Of a stretch of DNA of 64,000 nt, positions 20,557-32,469 are shown piece by piece. This DNA is from Antedon mediterranea. Lineage: Eukaryota; Echinodermata; Crinoidea; Comatulida; Antedonidae. The position numbers were made by a program, and so were the translations under genes. The first letter of the stretch is position 1, and each line of letters opens with the position of its first letter. The DNA lies in contig NC_092676.1 of the NCBI RefSeq assembly GCF_964355755.1, positions 10,398,288 to 10,462,287 on the forward strand, given 5' to 3'. Below the pieces are notes generated by a model, which worked only from the letters and a program-made list of their open reading frames with translations, searched no databases and had not been told where the DNA came from.

Positions 20557-21872
20557 AGCCTGGTTTCCTGTCGACGTAAGAACATCACTTTTGTTGCGAC
20601 TATGTCGATTTGTCGTAAGAAATGCGGATTTTACAGGAAACCGATTACGATCGAAAATTTATAAAATCGACGCAACGTAAGAAAAATGGTAACGACAAAC
20701 GATTTTACAGGAAACCGATGACCTAACAAATGTTGCGTTACGACGTTTTCTTCCGTAATGTGTATGACCTTATATTGAAATAAAGCCGGACAATAACATT
20801 TGTATGTATTTACTACTATAATTTTAGCCCACTTTACAATGTTGTACATACTTTACAAATGCACAGTATAGTTTCAATAGAATAATGTTCTAATCAGGGA
20901 GTTTACAACTCATATCAAAATATAATACACTTATTTATGGACGTGCAATAAACAATCAGCATTTCAAAGAAACCGACATTCTTCTGTTCTATTTGTCGGT
21001 AGAAACGTCGCGAAAGGTGAACATTTGCAAGAAGATAAGATATAGAAAGCCCCTTTGTAAGAAATATAATATTATTATGTAACTTTTTAAAAAAAGTGTT
21101 TGCTTGATTTTGTATAATTTATATTGTTTTGTTAAATTTATTCTTATTATAGGCCTGTAAATAATGGGTATCCTACTGAGGTAGTACTATCTCATGCTCG
21201 ATTAGAGTATGCCTGGGCCCATAGGCCAAGGCCTAGCCTAGGGCATAAGTAGGTCTAATAATAATAGGAATCCCAAAATGATTTGCCTTTTTTTTAATTT
21301 TGAAAACTATTTAAGGCTAGGCCAGAATAATTAATTCATATTTTGATTCATACAATAGTACATAGGCCTACTAGCCTAGGCTCCTAGGCTAGTTTGATTA
21401 GATTTTGGTCAAATCAATTCCTATTACAGTATTAATCATGGAGTAAGTTATTACTAATTCTAGGGCCTAGCCTATCTACTAAAAATAATATGTTGGTGTG
21501 CTGCACTGACACTGCTGCTGAGTAGCTACAGATACAATAACATCATTCAACATTTCGCGCGAATGACAAAACCCGCTCTAAAAAGAAACACCAATCAGAG
21601 ATGTTGTTTCAAATACGTTATAAATCTGACCGACGTAAGAAAAAAATTTCAACTTTCGTAACAACACTAAAATCGACGTAAGCATACGACGTGTGTTTCA
21701 CAGCCAAAATTTCAACTTTCGGGAGCAGCATAACTACAGATGTTTCTCTGCGGCCCGACACGATCTTGACTAACGTCAACGACGTCAATTTTTTCTCAAC
21801 TTTCGTAAGAAACGTATGAAACGCAAGAATCGTTGCAAAATTCGACTTCTTACGTCGACAGGAAACCAGCCT
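20557..21872. mobile_element. Harbinger-like non-autonomous TIR element
   Basis: The ends are inverted copies of AGCCTGGTTTCCTGTCGACG (one mismatch: AGGCTGG at the right end), continuing into TAAGAA. TAA is duplicated at 20554-20556 and 21873-21875. TIR-related words (GGTTTCCTGT, CGTAAGAA, ACTTTCGTAA) recur inside both ends, so the termini hold several short sub-repeats. There is no transposase; the 72-codon minus ORF is unlikely to be real. The centre is rich in AGGCCTA words. TAA duplication fits PIF/Harbinger, but the superfamily is not proven. Confidence 0.75.
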
Positions 21873-21886
21873 TAAGGATACTTGCC

Positions 21887-22524
21887 TTATACTGTATTAG
21901 GCACTATCCTGTTTACAGTAATTACCATTAATCGATAATTCTCCTCATTTTGTAATTCTTTATTTGTTTTGTAATACTCTTCCATTGATTGTACTTTCTT
22001 AACATTTACCATCGGGTCTTTCGTTTCATCTAATACCAAGTTTATTTCAGAGTCTTTCGATTTAGTCAAAAATTTGAGCACTGTCATTTGAAATCCTGTA
22101 CAAAAATGGTTGTTTCTATGTACTCTTATGGCACCATTGGGTGTTGGACAAAATTTAATAAACTATACTCAGTATACTGAAAGTACTGCGGTGGCGTAAA
22201 TTGTGGCGGTTATAGTGGTGATCTAACTTCAATATCATCAAAACTGGAAGGAGAGTCTGAAAAAAAGTAAAAATTTAAATAAGTTTAATGGGATATGGAA
22301 AATGATTTATCTTAAACTAAAAAAAATGTGAAATAAAGTTGAAATGCTACTACATATTTTTATAATAGTTTCAAAATTAGTTTTAGTTGTATACCCATTT
22401 GAAAATCTGAGAAAGTTCGTTTTTTGGTTTTCCTCTTCCCCGGGCCAGTTGGCGTTTCATGGTTACTTGATTCGTTGGCGGTGGTATCATCACACGCCTC
22501 ACACTCATCCTTACTTTCTAAAAT
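21887..22524 (-). pseudogene. DUF4806-like gene fragment with two or three exons
   Basis: Minus strand. One exon-like block (about 22090 to 21920) is preceded by TTTGTACAG and followed by GTAATT. It reads MTVLKFLTKSKDSEINLVLD and then VQSMEEYYKTNKELQNEENY, the layout of DUF4806 domains (a helical start, then a Glu-rich segment at which residues of a second helix begin). Further upstream, a block near 22519-22400 after TTTTAG encodes an acidic stretch with HETPTGPGKRKTKKRTFS, a nuclear-localisation-like basic patch. A block near 22260 starting DSPSSFDDIEV has a stop. Family assignment is tentative. The 3' part is missing, and the adjacent TIR element at 20557-21872 may have contributed to the loss. 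Confidence 0.4.
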
Positions 22525-22924
22525 AAGAATGCAAAAAAAAAATTATTAATATTAGGCTAGATGTGGTTGAACAGCTTGAGTACAGCATCATGATGTTGAA
22601 GATAGGCTGATTTTCTTTAAAAATACTATTTCGATATAATATTTGTTTATACAAATGTATTGATTTACGATAAATGGAAATTCCAATCTCTCAGTCTCAG
22701 TATAATTTTTTGAGTAGTGATGTTGTTTCGGCGATGGTAGATCGACTTAAAATGGTCAGACTTCAATCTGAATCAACATTATACTTGTGACGTTGAATAG
22801 ACGAAGGTAGATTGACCTTAAATTGTCAGTCTTCAACCATCTGATTTCAATGTTGTATCGACTTAGTGACGTTGTATAGACGAAGGTTGATCAGATTTGT
22901 CAGATTTCAACCTGATAACAACAA

Positions 22925-23095
22925 TTTTGCGCAAAATTCACAGAATCTTGCACACAATTCACAGAATCTTGCACACAAATCACAGAATCTTGCACAAAAT
23001 TCACAGAATCCTGCACAAAATTCATAGAATCTTGCACAAAATTCACAGTATCTTGCACACAATTCACAGAATCTTGCACACAATTCACAGAATTT
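22925..23095 (+). repeat. 21-bp minisatellite, first array
   Basis: Copies of CACAGAATCTTGCACACAAT plus one base. The ORFs on both strands follow from the period being a multiple of three. Confidence 0.9.
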
Positions 23096-23507
23096 TTCGT
23101 GATTGGGATTTATAATCGAGATTTCCAGAAATGTTTTTAAATCCCAATTACGGACAAGATTTTATGTTTTTCTCTGACTGAAATACGGTATCACGTATGA
23201 TAACCCAATCATTTTAGCAGGAATTTTTATTGGTGTAAGATCGCGATTACTATTTTTATCCCAAATAAAATCCTGATCTTAAATCTTGTTGGTCAGTGCG
23301 TCCCATAGGCCCTAAATGATGACATTTCGTTGTCAGATTTCAACCTGAATCAACGTTATACTAATGACGTTGAATCGACGAAGGTAGATTGACCTTAAAT
23401 TGTCAGTCTTTAACCAGCTAATTTCAATGTTGTATCGACTTAGTGACGTTGTATAGACGAAGGTTGATTAACCTTTGAATTGTCAAATTTCAACCTGATA
23501 ACAATTT

Positions 23508-23712
23508 TGCACACAATTCATAGAATCTTGCACACAATTCACAGAATCTTGCACACAATTCACAGAATCTTACACAAAATTCACAGAATCTTGCACACAA
23601 TTCACAGAATCTTGCACAAAATTTACAGAATCTTGCACACAATTCACATAATCTTGCACACAATTCACAGAATCTTGCACACAATACAGAATCTTGCACA
23701 CAATTCACTGAA
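23508..23712 (+). repeat. 21-bp minisatellite, second array
   Basis: Same unit as the first array, with about ten copies. It lies at the equivalent position in the second duplicated unit. Confidence 0.9.
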
Positions 23713-23849
23713 TGAAATACGGTATCGCGTATGATAACCCAATAATTTTAGCAGGATTTTTTATTTGTATAAGATCGCGATTACTATTTTTTATTCCAAA
23801 TAAATTCCCAATCTTAAATCTTATTGGTCAGTGCGTCCCGTAGGCCCTA

Positions 23850-24754
23850 AATGTTGACATTTCTTTGATGGTTTTATTGACGACCTTGAAAATTCTGGTT
23901 ACATTTAATCAATCCTTTGGTACAACTGAAGATCTGCAATGATGTGATCAAAAACGCAACTGTAAAAAAAATAAGATAAGAAAGCGAAATTAAATTAAAT
24001 CAACTTTATTTTTATTTCATTTAAATTGAGAATGGGTATTGCGGCACATTTATAATTTTATTTATGTACTTGTTGTTGCGAATGGCTCTGATCTTATCGT
24101 CTTTTCTGTGTGGATACCTCGTCTTTCTGTGGATAGATACCAAAGAAAAAAGTTAGTAAATAAACGTAATATCTGGTATTATTGTTATATTTCTTGTTAT
24201 TTCTTTATGCATGGTAATTGTTTTGAACTTATGTTTTCTCTCTCTTTTGTGATGAACCACTTTATCTATTTCAAAATGTTATTGCAAAATAAGTATTTTT
24301 CATTTCATTTACCTTGTTTACGTTTATAATAATACAAACATATAGTACTAGCATGAATTTGCATTTGCTGACACACCTGACTGATGTGTGCAGGATGTTT
24401 GGCCCACTGTACAAATAAACTGTATAAATCAGTGAATGTCTTTTTAATGGATCAAGATTTGTTAATAGCCAAGTAAAGGATTTTGATTTTCAATGTTGTA
24501 TTGATACATGATTTGTACAGTATGTTAGTTACGTACAAATACAATCATGATGACTCTGATTTGCTTATTTAACTTTTATTTTATGTTTGATTAATATAGA
24601 TTTCAGTTGCTGTTGGTATGGCAAAGGGCCTACCATCATTAGTTACAGCAACTTTGCTTAATTCAGTTGAAATTTTCTACTTGATTTTTCACAATTTACA
24701 CTATATTTTACCCAAAAAACAAGCTAACAATATATATATATATTTTTTAGAGAT
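23850..24754. other. no clear gene
   Basis: Two short plus-strand ORFs occur. A VLVVANGSD phrase near 24068 could be another weak EAR-repeat scrap, but I cannot support it. Confidence 0.3.
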
Positions 24755-26850
24755 CACAGAAAACTGTGCCCATTTTGAATTGATTTCAAAAGTGCAATAC
24801 ACTGGGCAATTCAACCTCTATACAAAAGGAAGAAACACATTTTACTTGTGCGAGTACAGAAATAAGCAAGAGGAGTAATTGCAGTGTTGTGTACGGAAAG
24901 AAGAGAATGTAGATAGCTGTGGTCAATTAATTCACTTTATTTCCACAGATATGTGCCCATATGTGATCATCCAAGAATATCACCATATATCGTAAACCAC
25001 ATTCATTTAGTAAGGCCTGGACAGATAATAATGTTACCAGTGTCTTGTATCTGATTTAATTGTCTGTTCATTTATATACATGATCAAACCTATGTATCTG
25101 TTCCTAGGAACTAAATTAAATGTCAGCATATCGACCACGAAACCTAGAAAAACCGGGATGGTGTCCGACGGTGGATAGTTTACAACAGAATATTTTTTGT
25201 TTTTTTGTTGTCAATTTCAATATAATGCACTATCATATAGACCCCAAAACCTAGACCGGGATGGTGTCCGGCAGGGGATAGTTTACGTTTTTTTTGTTAA
25301 TTTCAATATAAATGCACTATCATATCGACCCCAAAGTTGTAATACAAATCCCAGTAATGGAACGGTATTTTAACGCGATGGTATTTCATCCCATCCCGGT
25401 GGGATGAGCCTATCCGAACAGGATTCCACCACATCCCGATCGGGATCCCGATGTCATTTTCTATAAAACAAAACCTTATGAAAATTGTGTCCTACCCTTT
25501 GATGTCCCTTGGCCCCAGCTTGACATTTCCACACTGCTCATACAGTAATAAGTATAGTTCCCAATTCCATATTATGATCATCAGTGTTCGGCTCAGTTGC
25601 TAATATTTCATATTGTGTTGATATTTTATTTTATATATTGTATAGGTTTCTTTGAACATGAAGAAATTGAAACACAGGGCGGATACATCATACTCAGAAT
25701 GGGCAACAAATCATTATTTACTTGTGGTCAACTTCTACGATAAGTCATCCATGATTTTAATTCATAGTGTATAAATGGAATTTTACCAGTAAACGTATTT
25801 CTAGAGTATTCTAAGCTACCAAGTCATGGAGGTTTATAGTGGTAAACTATTCTTAATGGATGATGTACTGTACGCAGCAAACTACTTCAATGGAATTAAC
25901 TATGCAGCTAAAGTCGGAGATTTGGAAAATAAACGAACATAGTGGTATGTACTGTAAACTTAATTTTTAATTTTTTTTATACATTTTTTTATACATATGT
26001 ATTAATGTAATTCACTCATTTAGATGTCAAACAAGCTCTTTTCACACTTTATTTCAGACATTCGCTAGACAATCAATAGAATAATCAGAGGCTGGATCAG
26101 TTGGAATAGACACATTCATAAATGGTGGAGATACTTACCTAGTAGTTGTCAAATTGTATTAATGCGTACAAAATATGATAGTGTATAGATGGGAAAGATC
26201 TTTAAAATTCATCAAGGTATTCCTGTAGAACATTGCTAATTTACATACCTACTATTTTCAGTAAGTAAGTAAATAAGAATGAAAGCAGATTGTAATATTC
26301 ATGAATTTAATTGCTTATGGTTATGACCATAGGCAATAAATTTCACAAAGATGAAGAAATCTGATAGAGATCCAGCCACCGATGATACCCACTTGATCAT
26401 TGTTTCGTTTTCATAAAATGTCACATGACTCAAGTAAAGAGTAAATTTTTTTTAATTAGACTGAAAAAAATAATAATTAGGAAAAAAATTGACTCACACA
26501 AGTTAACTTTTTACTTGATATGCACATGACGCATCATGAAGACGAAAAGTTTTGTAAAAAGTTTTGTAGAAAGACAAATGAATTTGTATATGGCAAAAAG
26601 ATCAGCTTTGTATTTGTATACAGTGGTACAGTAAGATCGCAGTTGGTCAAACTTCACAACATCCTTGCCAATAGTTAACCTTGAGGGCACTATGTTTGTA
26701 AAATACGACAGAACTATAACGTCACATGATTGTACGTCCATAACATATTTCGAGCAAGGTGGGGAGTACTTTTTAGGTCAATCATCTAAAATTAAAACAC
26801 TATTTTTAAATGTGTTTTTTCCAGATATTCATATTGGTGGTAATTTTAGT
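24755..26850 (+). pseudogene. degraded EAR/EPTP-repeat protein gene
   Basis: Several separate plus-strand blocks read like beta-propeller EAR (EPTP) repeats, about 45 residues each with a pattern of Phe, Gly, then YLxVANY. Examples: FELISKVQYTGQFNLYTKG then NTFYLCEYRN (about 24774-24870); SEWATNHYLLVVNFYDKSS (about 25690-25750); GKLFLMDDVLYAANYFNG (about 25840-25895); AGSVGIDTFINGGDTYLVVV (26093-26152); SITYFEQGGEYFLGQSS (about 26740-26790). Blocks lie in different frames with stops between them, and some are preceded by AG. EAR repeats occur in secreted or membrane proteins such as TSPEAR, LGI and ADGRV1. No signal peptide or start was found. The assignment rests on repeated similarity of scraps, not on one strong match. 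Confidence 0.45.
25130..25335 (+). repeat. ~120-bp tandem duplication
   Basis: Two copies of a block containing CCGGGATGGTGTCCG, GGATAGTTTAC and CAATATA-ATGCACTATCATA. It lies between EAR-like blocks. Confidence 0.65.
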
Positions 26851-26859
26851 TAGATTACT

Positions 26860-27900
26860 AAATTAAATTGGCATCACTAGATTACCAATAAAAATGGCTT
26901 CTTATATCGGTAACCATAGTATATTGGAAATAATGCAATGCTCAGGGCATTTATTTGATCTAATGAACATAAAGTATTCTTTTTAATTATTTTGTATGAG
27001 AAAGAAGAAGAAACTTCTCTTTAATTAGAATTAGGGATTTCACCATTCCAATACATACCAACAATATCTACAGACTTCGAATGAAATGAACTATAAATAA
27101 CACATTGCACATTTTTATGTTTTTAAATAAAGTGTTTGTGCAGTTTGATGCTCCTGATTCAAAATGTTACAATATTCATCTGCCATTTACAATCTCAATT
27201 AACGAAATCCTTAAATCAGTAGGTAGTTGGTTAAATTCAGTAAATTGTTTATTGGTTTTACATTATAACATTTGATATCTTGAAATTTATATGTTATCAT
27301 CTTTTTTAATGAATTGTATGTACTCTTCTATGAAACAAAGGAAAAAAATTGTATGTGTTTTATATGATTTATATGAATTCTATTTACACATTATTTATTC
27401 AGAACCTAGCATGTGATTTTATCACCTTCATGACATATTTATGGTGCCACCGAAACGCAGGGAAGGTGCTGTTAAATTAATATATTGTAATATTTAGAAT
27501 AAATAAATATTACATTTGTCCAAATAATATTTGTATTTGGTTTATTGTGTTCATAGTTGTGGTGATGTTTGATGACATATATTATGGGGAATGTTGACCA
27601 CTAAAAAAGACTATTAAATTACCAACCATAGACTGATTTTTAGTAGAACATAAAAGTGATTTTAAAAGTTCTTTGAATTTTTCTTATTTAAATGAGCACT
27701 TTCAGCTTTACCTTCATTCCAAAGAATCTGAATAAGGTCGGTCTTTAATTCTTCAGCTTGGATAAACTTGCTATGTGTGATAGATCCCAGCCATAATTAA
27801 GAAAAATGGTATAATGACTGCAAGTGCAAAACTTCCAAATTTACCTTCAATTATAACGACTATTTTTGTTATATTATTTCTTAAGGGCAACTACAATTGG
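26860..27900. other. no gene seen
   Basis: Strongly AT-rich; no open frame, TIR or array that I can support. Confidence 0.4.
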
Positions 27901-27910
27901 ATAGACAAAG

Positions 27911-29150
27911 TCACCACTTTCTTTCCCATGGCCATTTTAGTATGTACACAGCAAGAATATGAAGGAGGACAGCGTCAATGTCTCCTGAAGTAACAAACGC
28001 CAGGACAGAGTTACCTTCATTAAGTACTTTAAGTGCTTCGGGAAGCCAATCAATTTGTGCAGCTTCTCCTTCTCTTTTGCGTTGATGTATATCAACCAAA
28101 TGCTTATTTGTATGGCAGCCGTTTTCCCGGAACTGGACTTCAATAGGTGTACTGGACATATTTTCATCATCAAATAAGTAGTCACTGTAAAAAATTATTG
28201 AAAGTTTTCTACCCAAGACCTTAATACGTAATAACCATTTGCTTATTAAGGAATTTCCTGTTTGTGTTGACGTTAGGGCTGCTTCATTAAACTTTCCTTT
28301 GCTGAGAATCTCATTTTTGGTAAGAAAGTGATGACTTGTGATGGATTGTTAAATTATTCTTCCTTTTCGTGTGTCTAACTTAAGGAATTCGGGTGTGAGT
28401 GATTTTCTCACACATAATTATATGATGGCAATTTTTAAACAGAAACAAAACAATGACCGTTGTACATGTTCATAGTATTCGGCACGAGTTTGGACTTTGC
28501 TGCGAAACTTCTGACCGGCAACTGTTATGTACTTTACTGATGTTTTAAAATCACTGGGTAGCTTGTGTGGTTGTTGTGTGCTGTAAGAGATTAGAATTTG
28601 TTTTTTATAAATTAATTTTGTCCAGTGAGGAATCATCAACCAAAATCTCAAGAAGAGCTTGCTTTACTCCATTATGTTTTATTTGTTGGCAGTTTGTGGC
28701 CTTTCCAGTCAAACGATTGGCACAAATTGTAATCCCCTTGTAAATCTTTATTGATGTTACTTCTTTTTTTAACGTTACCTAGTATTTTCTTCTGCTTTCT
28801 TTCTTTGTTTGACATTTGTTTTATTGAAGTACTACATCTTCTGATTGTGTTTGCAGTTAATGCTAGGAAGTTCACATTAGTGACTTTGCAAGTTTGATCA
28901 TTACTACAATATTCAGGACTGTTCCAAGTCGCCCGATAGCACTAGTTGCCTTCTCAATATGAGCTGGACTTACAAGAGACTGTAAGTCATCTGCTTTATC
29001 ACTCATATGTTGAAATAGCGGGCGTATGCTTGATTTTTTGTATGCAGAAAGGAAAGTAACTATCTTTGATTTTCCGGCATGTATGAATTTGTCATAAAAT
29101 GAGCTACTCCTTACTAGTAGTCCTGGTAGCATTCTTGAAATTTATGATTC
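27911..29150 (-). pseudogene. relic of a conserved invertebrate multicopy gene with SGDID motif
   Basis: Minus-strand pieces in several frames run in gene order. A helical block SFYDKFIHAGKSKIVTFLSA through ATSAIGRLGTVLNIVVMIKL comes first (about 29130-28875). A basic block follows with KERKQKK and NINKDLQGDYNLCQSFDWKG (about 28830-28690). Next is LPSDFKTSVKYITVAGQKFR with RAEYYEHVQRS (about 28560-28460). Last is FYSDYLFDDENMSSTPIEVQ through GNSVLAFVTSGDIDAVLLHI (about 28190-27920). I know similar unnamed proteins as repeated genes in marine invertebrates. SGDIDA also matches the metal-binding motif position of FEN/PIN-type nucleases, as in the palindromic element. The downstream part that would hold the second acidic motif is missing. 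Frameshifts and stops make it non-functional. Confidence 0.5.
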
Positions 29151-29496
29151 AAGTGGGAAAACTATCTGATCTTTGTAACTATCACCAAGCTTCTCATACG
29201 TACCCTTCAATATTTCTGCAATGTTGTTACATCATTGTCTAACTACAGGATAAGGACGTACATGTAAATGATCTGTTGGTCAAACTTCAACTGCAGATGT
29301 ATTTATTGATGCCCTTGATTTGGGTGATCATTAAAATTGAGTTTCAAGTAGAAAATTACATTTAGATCACTCAGTTGCTTAATCCGAATGTCTGAATAGT
29401 CCTTTAATTCCCAACGTAGCTCCGGACTGAGATGTTATTGCAAAAACAGTTTTAATGTGGTAATGTAATAGTGCCAATTTTGGTTTAGTGCTGTGC

Positions 29497-30190
29497 GTCT
29501 TTTCACCTCTTTGAGAAATTGTGCTAACCATTCGGAAAATTGTGCTACCTCTTTGATAAATTGTGCTACCCATCGCGGAAATTGTGCTACCTTTTTGAGA
29601 AATTGTGCTAACCATTCGGGAAATTGTGCTACCTCTTTGAGAAAATGTGCTATCCATTCGGGTAATTGTGCTACCTCTTTGAGAAATTGTGCTAACCATT
29701 CGGGAAATTGTGCTACCTCTTTGAGAAAATGTGCTATCCATTCGGGTAATTGTGCTACCTCTTTGAGAAATTGTGCTAACCATTCGGGAAATTGTGCTAC
29801 CTCTTTGAGAAATTGTGCTATCCATTCGGGTAATTGTGCTACCTCTTTGAGAAATTGTGCTAACCATTCGGGAAATTGTGCTACCTCTTTGAGAAATTGT
29901 GCAATCCATTCCGGAAATTGTGCAATCCATTCCGGAAATTGTGCAATCCATTCCGGAAATTGTGCTACCTCTTTGAGAAATTGTGCTAACCATTTGGGAA
30001 ATTGTGCTACCTCTTTAAAAAATTGTGCTAGCCATTCGGCAAATTGTGCTACCTCTTTGAGAAATTGTGCTACCCATTGCGGAAATTGTGCTACCTCTTT
30101 GAGAAATTGTTCAATCCATTTCGGAAATTGTGCTACCTCTTTGTGAAATTGTGCTAACCATTTGGGAAATTGTGCTACCTCTTTCACATT
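29497..30190. repeat. 21-bp minisatellite open in several frames
   Basis: Alternating 21-bp units, TTGTGCTACCTCTTTGAGAA and TTGTGCTAACCATTCGGGAA (each plus one base), make about 33 copies. Because 21 is a multiple of three, frames of more than 200 codons exist on both strands. The longest (minus, 29435-30187) is a seven-residue repeat AQFLKEV-AQFPEWL. There is no plausible start context or flanking domain, so I treat this as a minisatellite, not a protein. Confidence 0.9.
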
Positions 30191-30199
30191 TTTTCATCC

Positions 30200-31190
30200 C
30201 CTTCATAATCCTTATTCCTATATCTGGCCATGCACCGACTCATTCAAAATATTAAAGGATACAAGATATACTGTGACGGGATTTAATATATGTGCCCACA
30301 ATACTTTATCGCATTATGCAGGTTCACATTTTTTTTTACGGACAGGTAAGTAACTATATATAAAATATGATTATAAAATACAGTATTTATTTGCTTAGAA
30401 TTTGAAATAGTATTACTGTACACATTAGAGGGGTGGCAAATCCACAGAGATCATTTTGAGATCTCAGAAGAACATGAAATAGTTTATAAATATAGTTTTC
30501 ATTTCAAAACAAAAGTTTTTGCTTTTCCAGCGATTTTAGTCTGGGTGCACAAAACACACATTTTTAATTTAAAATCATCTCTACAGTTCATTCTTTGGCT
30601 CCCTGCTGTTCGATTAGAACTGACCTTGCTAACCACAAGGCCACTTGCATTCTTTAATTTTGTGTGCAAAAAATGTACCCATGGTATAATGGTGGTTTCT
30701 AAATACAATGAGTGACCAATTCCAAAATAGGCTGTGCATTGCAGCCAATCAGAAGCAAGGAAGGCTGAGCCTGGAAGATGAACAAGGTGTTACGTGATTT
30801 ATTAATTGACTAAGAGAAGACATTAATGACTGGCTTTATGCAAAAATAAACAAGTAAGATGCCAGAGGCAAAAGCTCACGCTAAATAGGGCTAGTTCTCC
30901 TAATGCGTGTCCTTGTTATTATGCTGCTGCTGCTGCCGCCGCCGCCGTCATCGTTCCGCGCTCTCTGCTGGCACACGAAGATAGGAGCCAGACAACATAT
31001 CAAGGCCGTATTAATATAGGCCTACCGTTAATCTTCTAATTGTAACCCTGGGTTATTAAATATTATTCTTTGATTGTTTTTTAGGGTGGGTTACTATTAG
31101 AAGGGGGTTACTATTAGAGAAGTGGGTTACTACATGGGGTAAAGTACTCTATGGTTGCTATTACTAATCTTAAATTAGGCAACTGAAAAG
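30200..31190. other. no gene seen; short GGGTTACTATTAGA-type repeats
   Basis: A triplet run (CTG)n/(CCG)n lies near 30920-30950. Copies of GGGTTACTATTAGA occur at 31087-31140. Similar words recur at 35330-35385 on the other side of the next element, so this is probably the split target. Confidence 0.4.
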
Positions 31191-31762
31191 GTAGCCGATC
31201 ACTCCGGCCGCGCTTCACTCCGGCCGCCGTATCAGTTTAGCGCGATGTTATGCACTCCGGCCGCTATTCAATTCGACTTCCTGTGCAAAGGGGCCGTTAG
31301 TATGGAGCGCCCATATCTACGTTTTCTATACTGTTCAGTGTTACAACAAATTCTTGGTGAATTTAAATGGAATTAGTTGAATATTTATTAGCAACAATTT
31401 TACTTGTTTCAATAACAATAACATTCAACGAAGTTTTTTCCCGATTGTATCATTATCATCGTAAATAGCCTCTAGGACTTATCATGTAAGCTTTTAAAGA
31501 TGATGGTCAATGCTCTGTCGGTGTAAATAAGCAGTGAGTATTTTACCCCCATGATACCGCATCTATTGCCATTGGCTCGCCGTTGAAAGCACTGCAAGGT
31601 TAACTATTACTGTGCTAGCCATATGCAAATCAAAATCCTTCAATAAGGTTTCCAAACATCTGCGTCACTTATGCAAATTAGTAAATTTGGCCGAAATTAC
31701 CAGCTGTGATTGTGACCTGATATGTAAAACAGTGGTGGTACTGTATAAAAGCAAGTGTAATC

Positions 31763-32332
31763 ATGGCCCCGAAGTTAGATGTTGATAAGCTGAAGAAAGA
31801 CTTGCTTCAGGAGCTGACTACTTCTATTACTGAGACATTAAACAAAGCATTTGATAAGCTGCAGGAGCAAATCAGTAATATTGAAACCAGATTGGACTAT
31901 TTAGAACAATATTCACGTCGCAATAACCTTAGATTCTACGGTTTACAGGACTCGACAAAGTCAACTGATGATTTGGTGGCGGAGGTTATTCGCGACAAAA
32001 TGGGTATCACTTTCAAGTCCGACGATATTGAAGTATCTCATCGAATCGGTCCTATTACTGACAAGCCTAGGCCAATAATTGTTCGGTTCAATTCAATCAG
32101 GACGCGTAACAATGTGTTTGCAGCCAAATCCAAACTGAAGGGTATGCCGGTTTATATCTCGGAAGACTTAACAAAAGCAAATTTCAATCTCTTTTGGAAG
32201 GTTAGACACCATGATGGAGTTCAACGTGCCTGGACTAACAGATGCAAGATATGGGCCCTGTGTAAAGGTGAAGAAAAACCCAAGCATGTCAAGAATGAAA
32301 ATGATTTTGAACGACTGATTGCTGAACATTAA
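31763..32332 (+). CDS. LINE ORF1 protein (coiled coil and RRM-like)
   Basis: 189 residues, intact. A Lys/Glu/Leu-rich coiled coil (about residues 5-50) leads into LEQYSRRNNLRFYGL, the entry of the L1-ORF1-like / transposase_22 RNA-binding domain. SHRIGPITDKPRPIIVRF and a C-terminal basic region follow. Such proteins package LINE RNA and act as nucleic-acid chaperones. It precedes an RT-containing ORF2 in the same orientation, and the endonuclease expected between them is deleted. Start: the first ATG, after a non-coding leader, with the coiled coil complete. Confidence 0.85.
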   Translation: MAPKLDVDKLKKDLLQELTTSITETLNKAFDKLQEQISNIETRLDYLEQYSRRNNLRFYGLQDSTKSTDDLVAEVIRDKMGITFKSDDIEVSHRIGPITDKPRPIIVRFNSIRTRNNVFAAKSKLKGMPVYISEDLTKANFNLFWKVRHHDGVQRAWTNRCKIWALCKGEEKPKHVKNENDFERLIAEH

Positions 32333-32469
32333 GAACGTTTAGACTGTGCGGTGACATTAACAGTTCGTTTCTTACCGACGGAATATGACCATTATTTGTT
32401 GATTTTAGATAGCAAAAACGTGTTCTCTTGTTTTTATTTCAATGTTTACTATGTTCGTTTGGCTAAGTG

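Larger units (their letters stand above)
22690..23850 (+). repeat. direct duplication of a ~580-bp unit
   Basis: Matching phrases (GACGTTGAATAGACGAAGGT, then TTTCAATGTTGTATCGAC, the 21-bp array, then TACGGTATCACGTATGATAA and CAGTGCGTCCCATAGGCCC) occur in the same order at 22790-23320 and 23370-23850. It is a tandem duplication that includes its own internal minisatellite. Confidence 0.7.

Noticed and set aside
22897-23734. ORFs rich in HTIHRIL- or CARF-type repeats
   Set aside because: Translations of the 21-bp arrays on either strand.
29379-30187. Overlapping long ORFs on both strands (204-250 codons)
   Set aside because: They are products of a 21-bp minisatellite without stops; no start context, domain or flanking exon.
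30906-30960. CpG/CTG-rich patch as a promoter
   Set aside because: Too short, with no initiator or coding sequence downstream.
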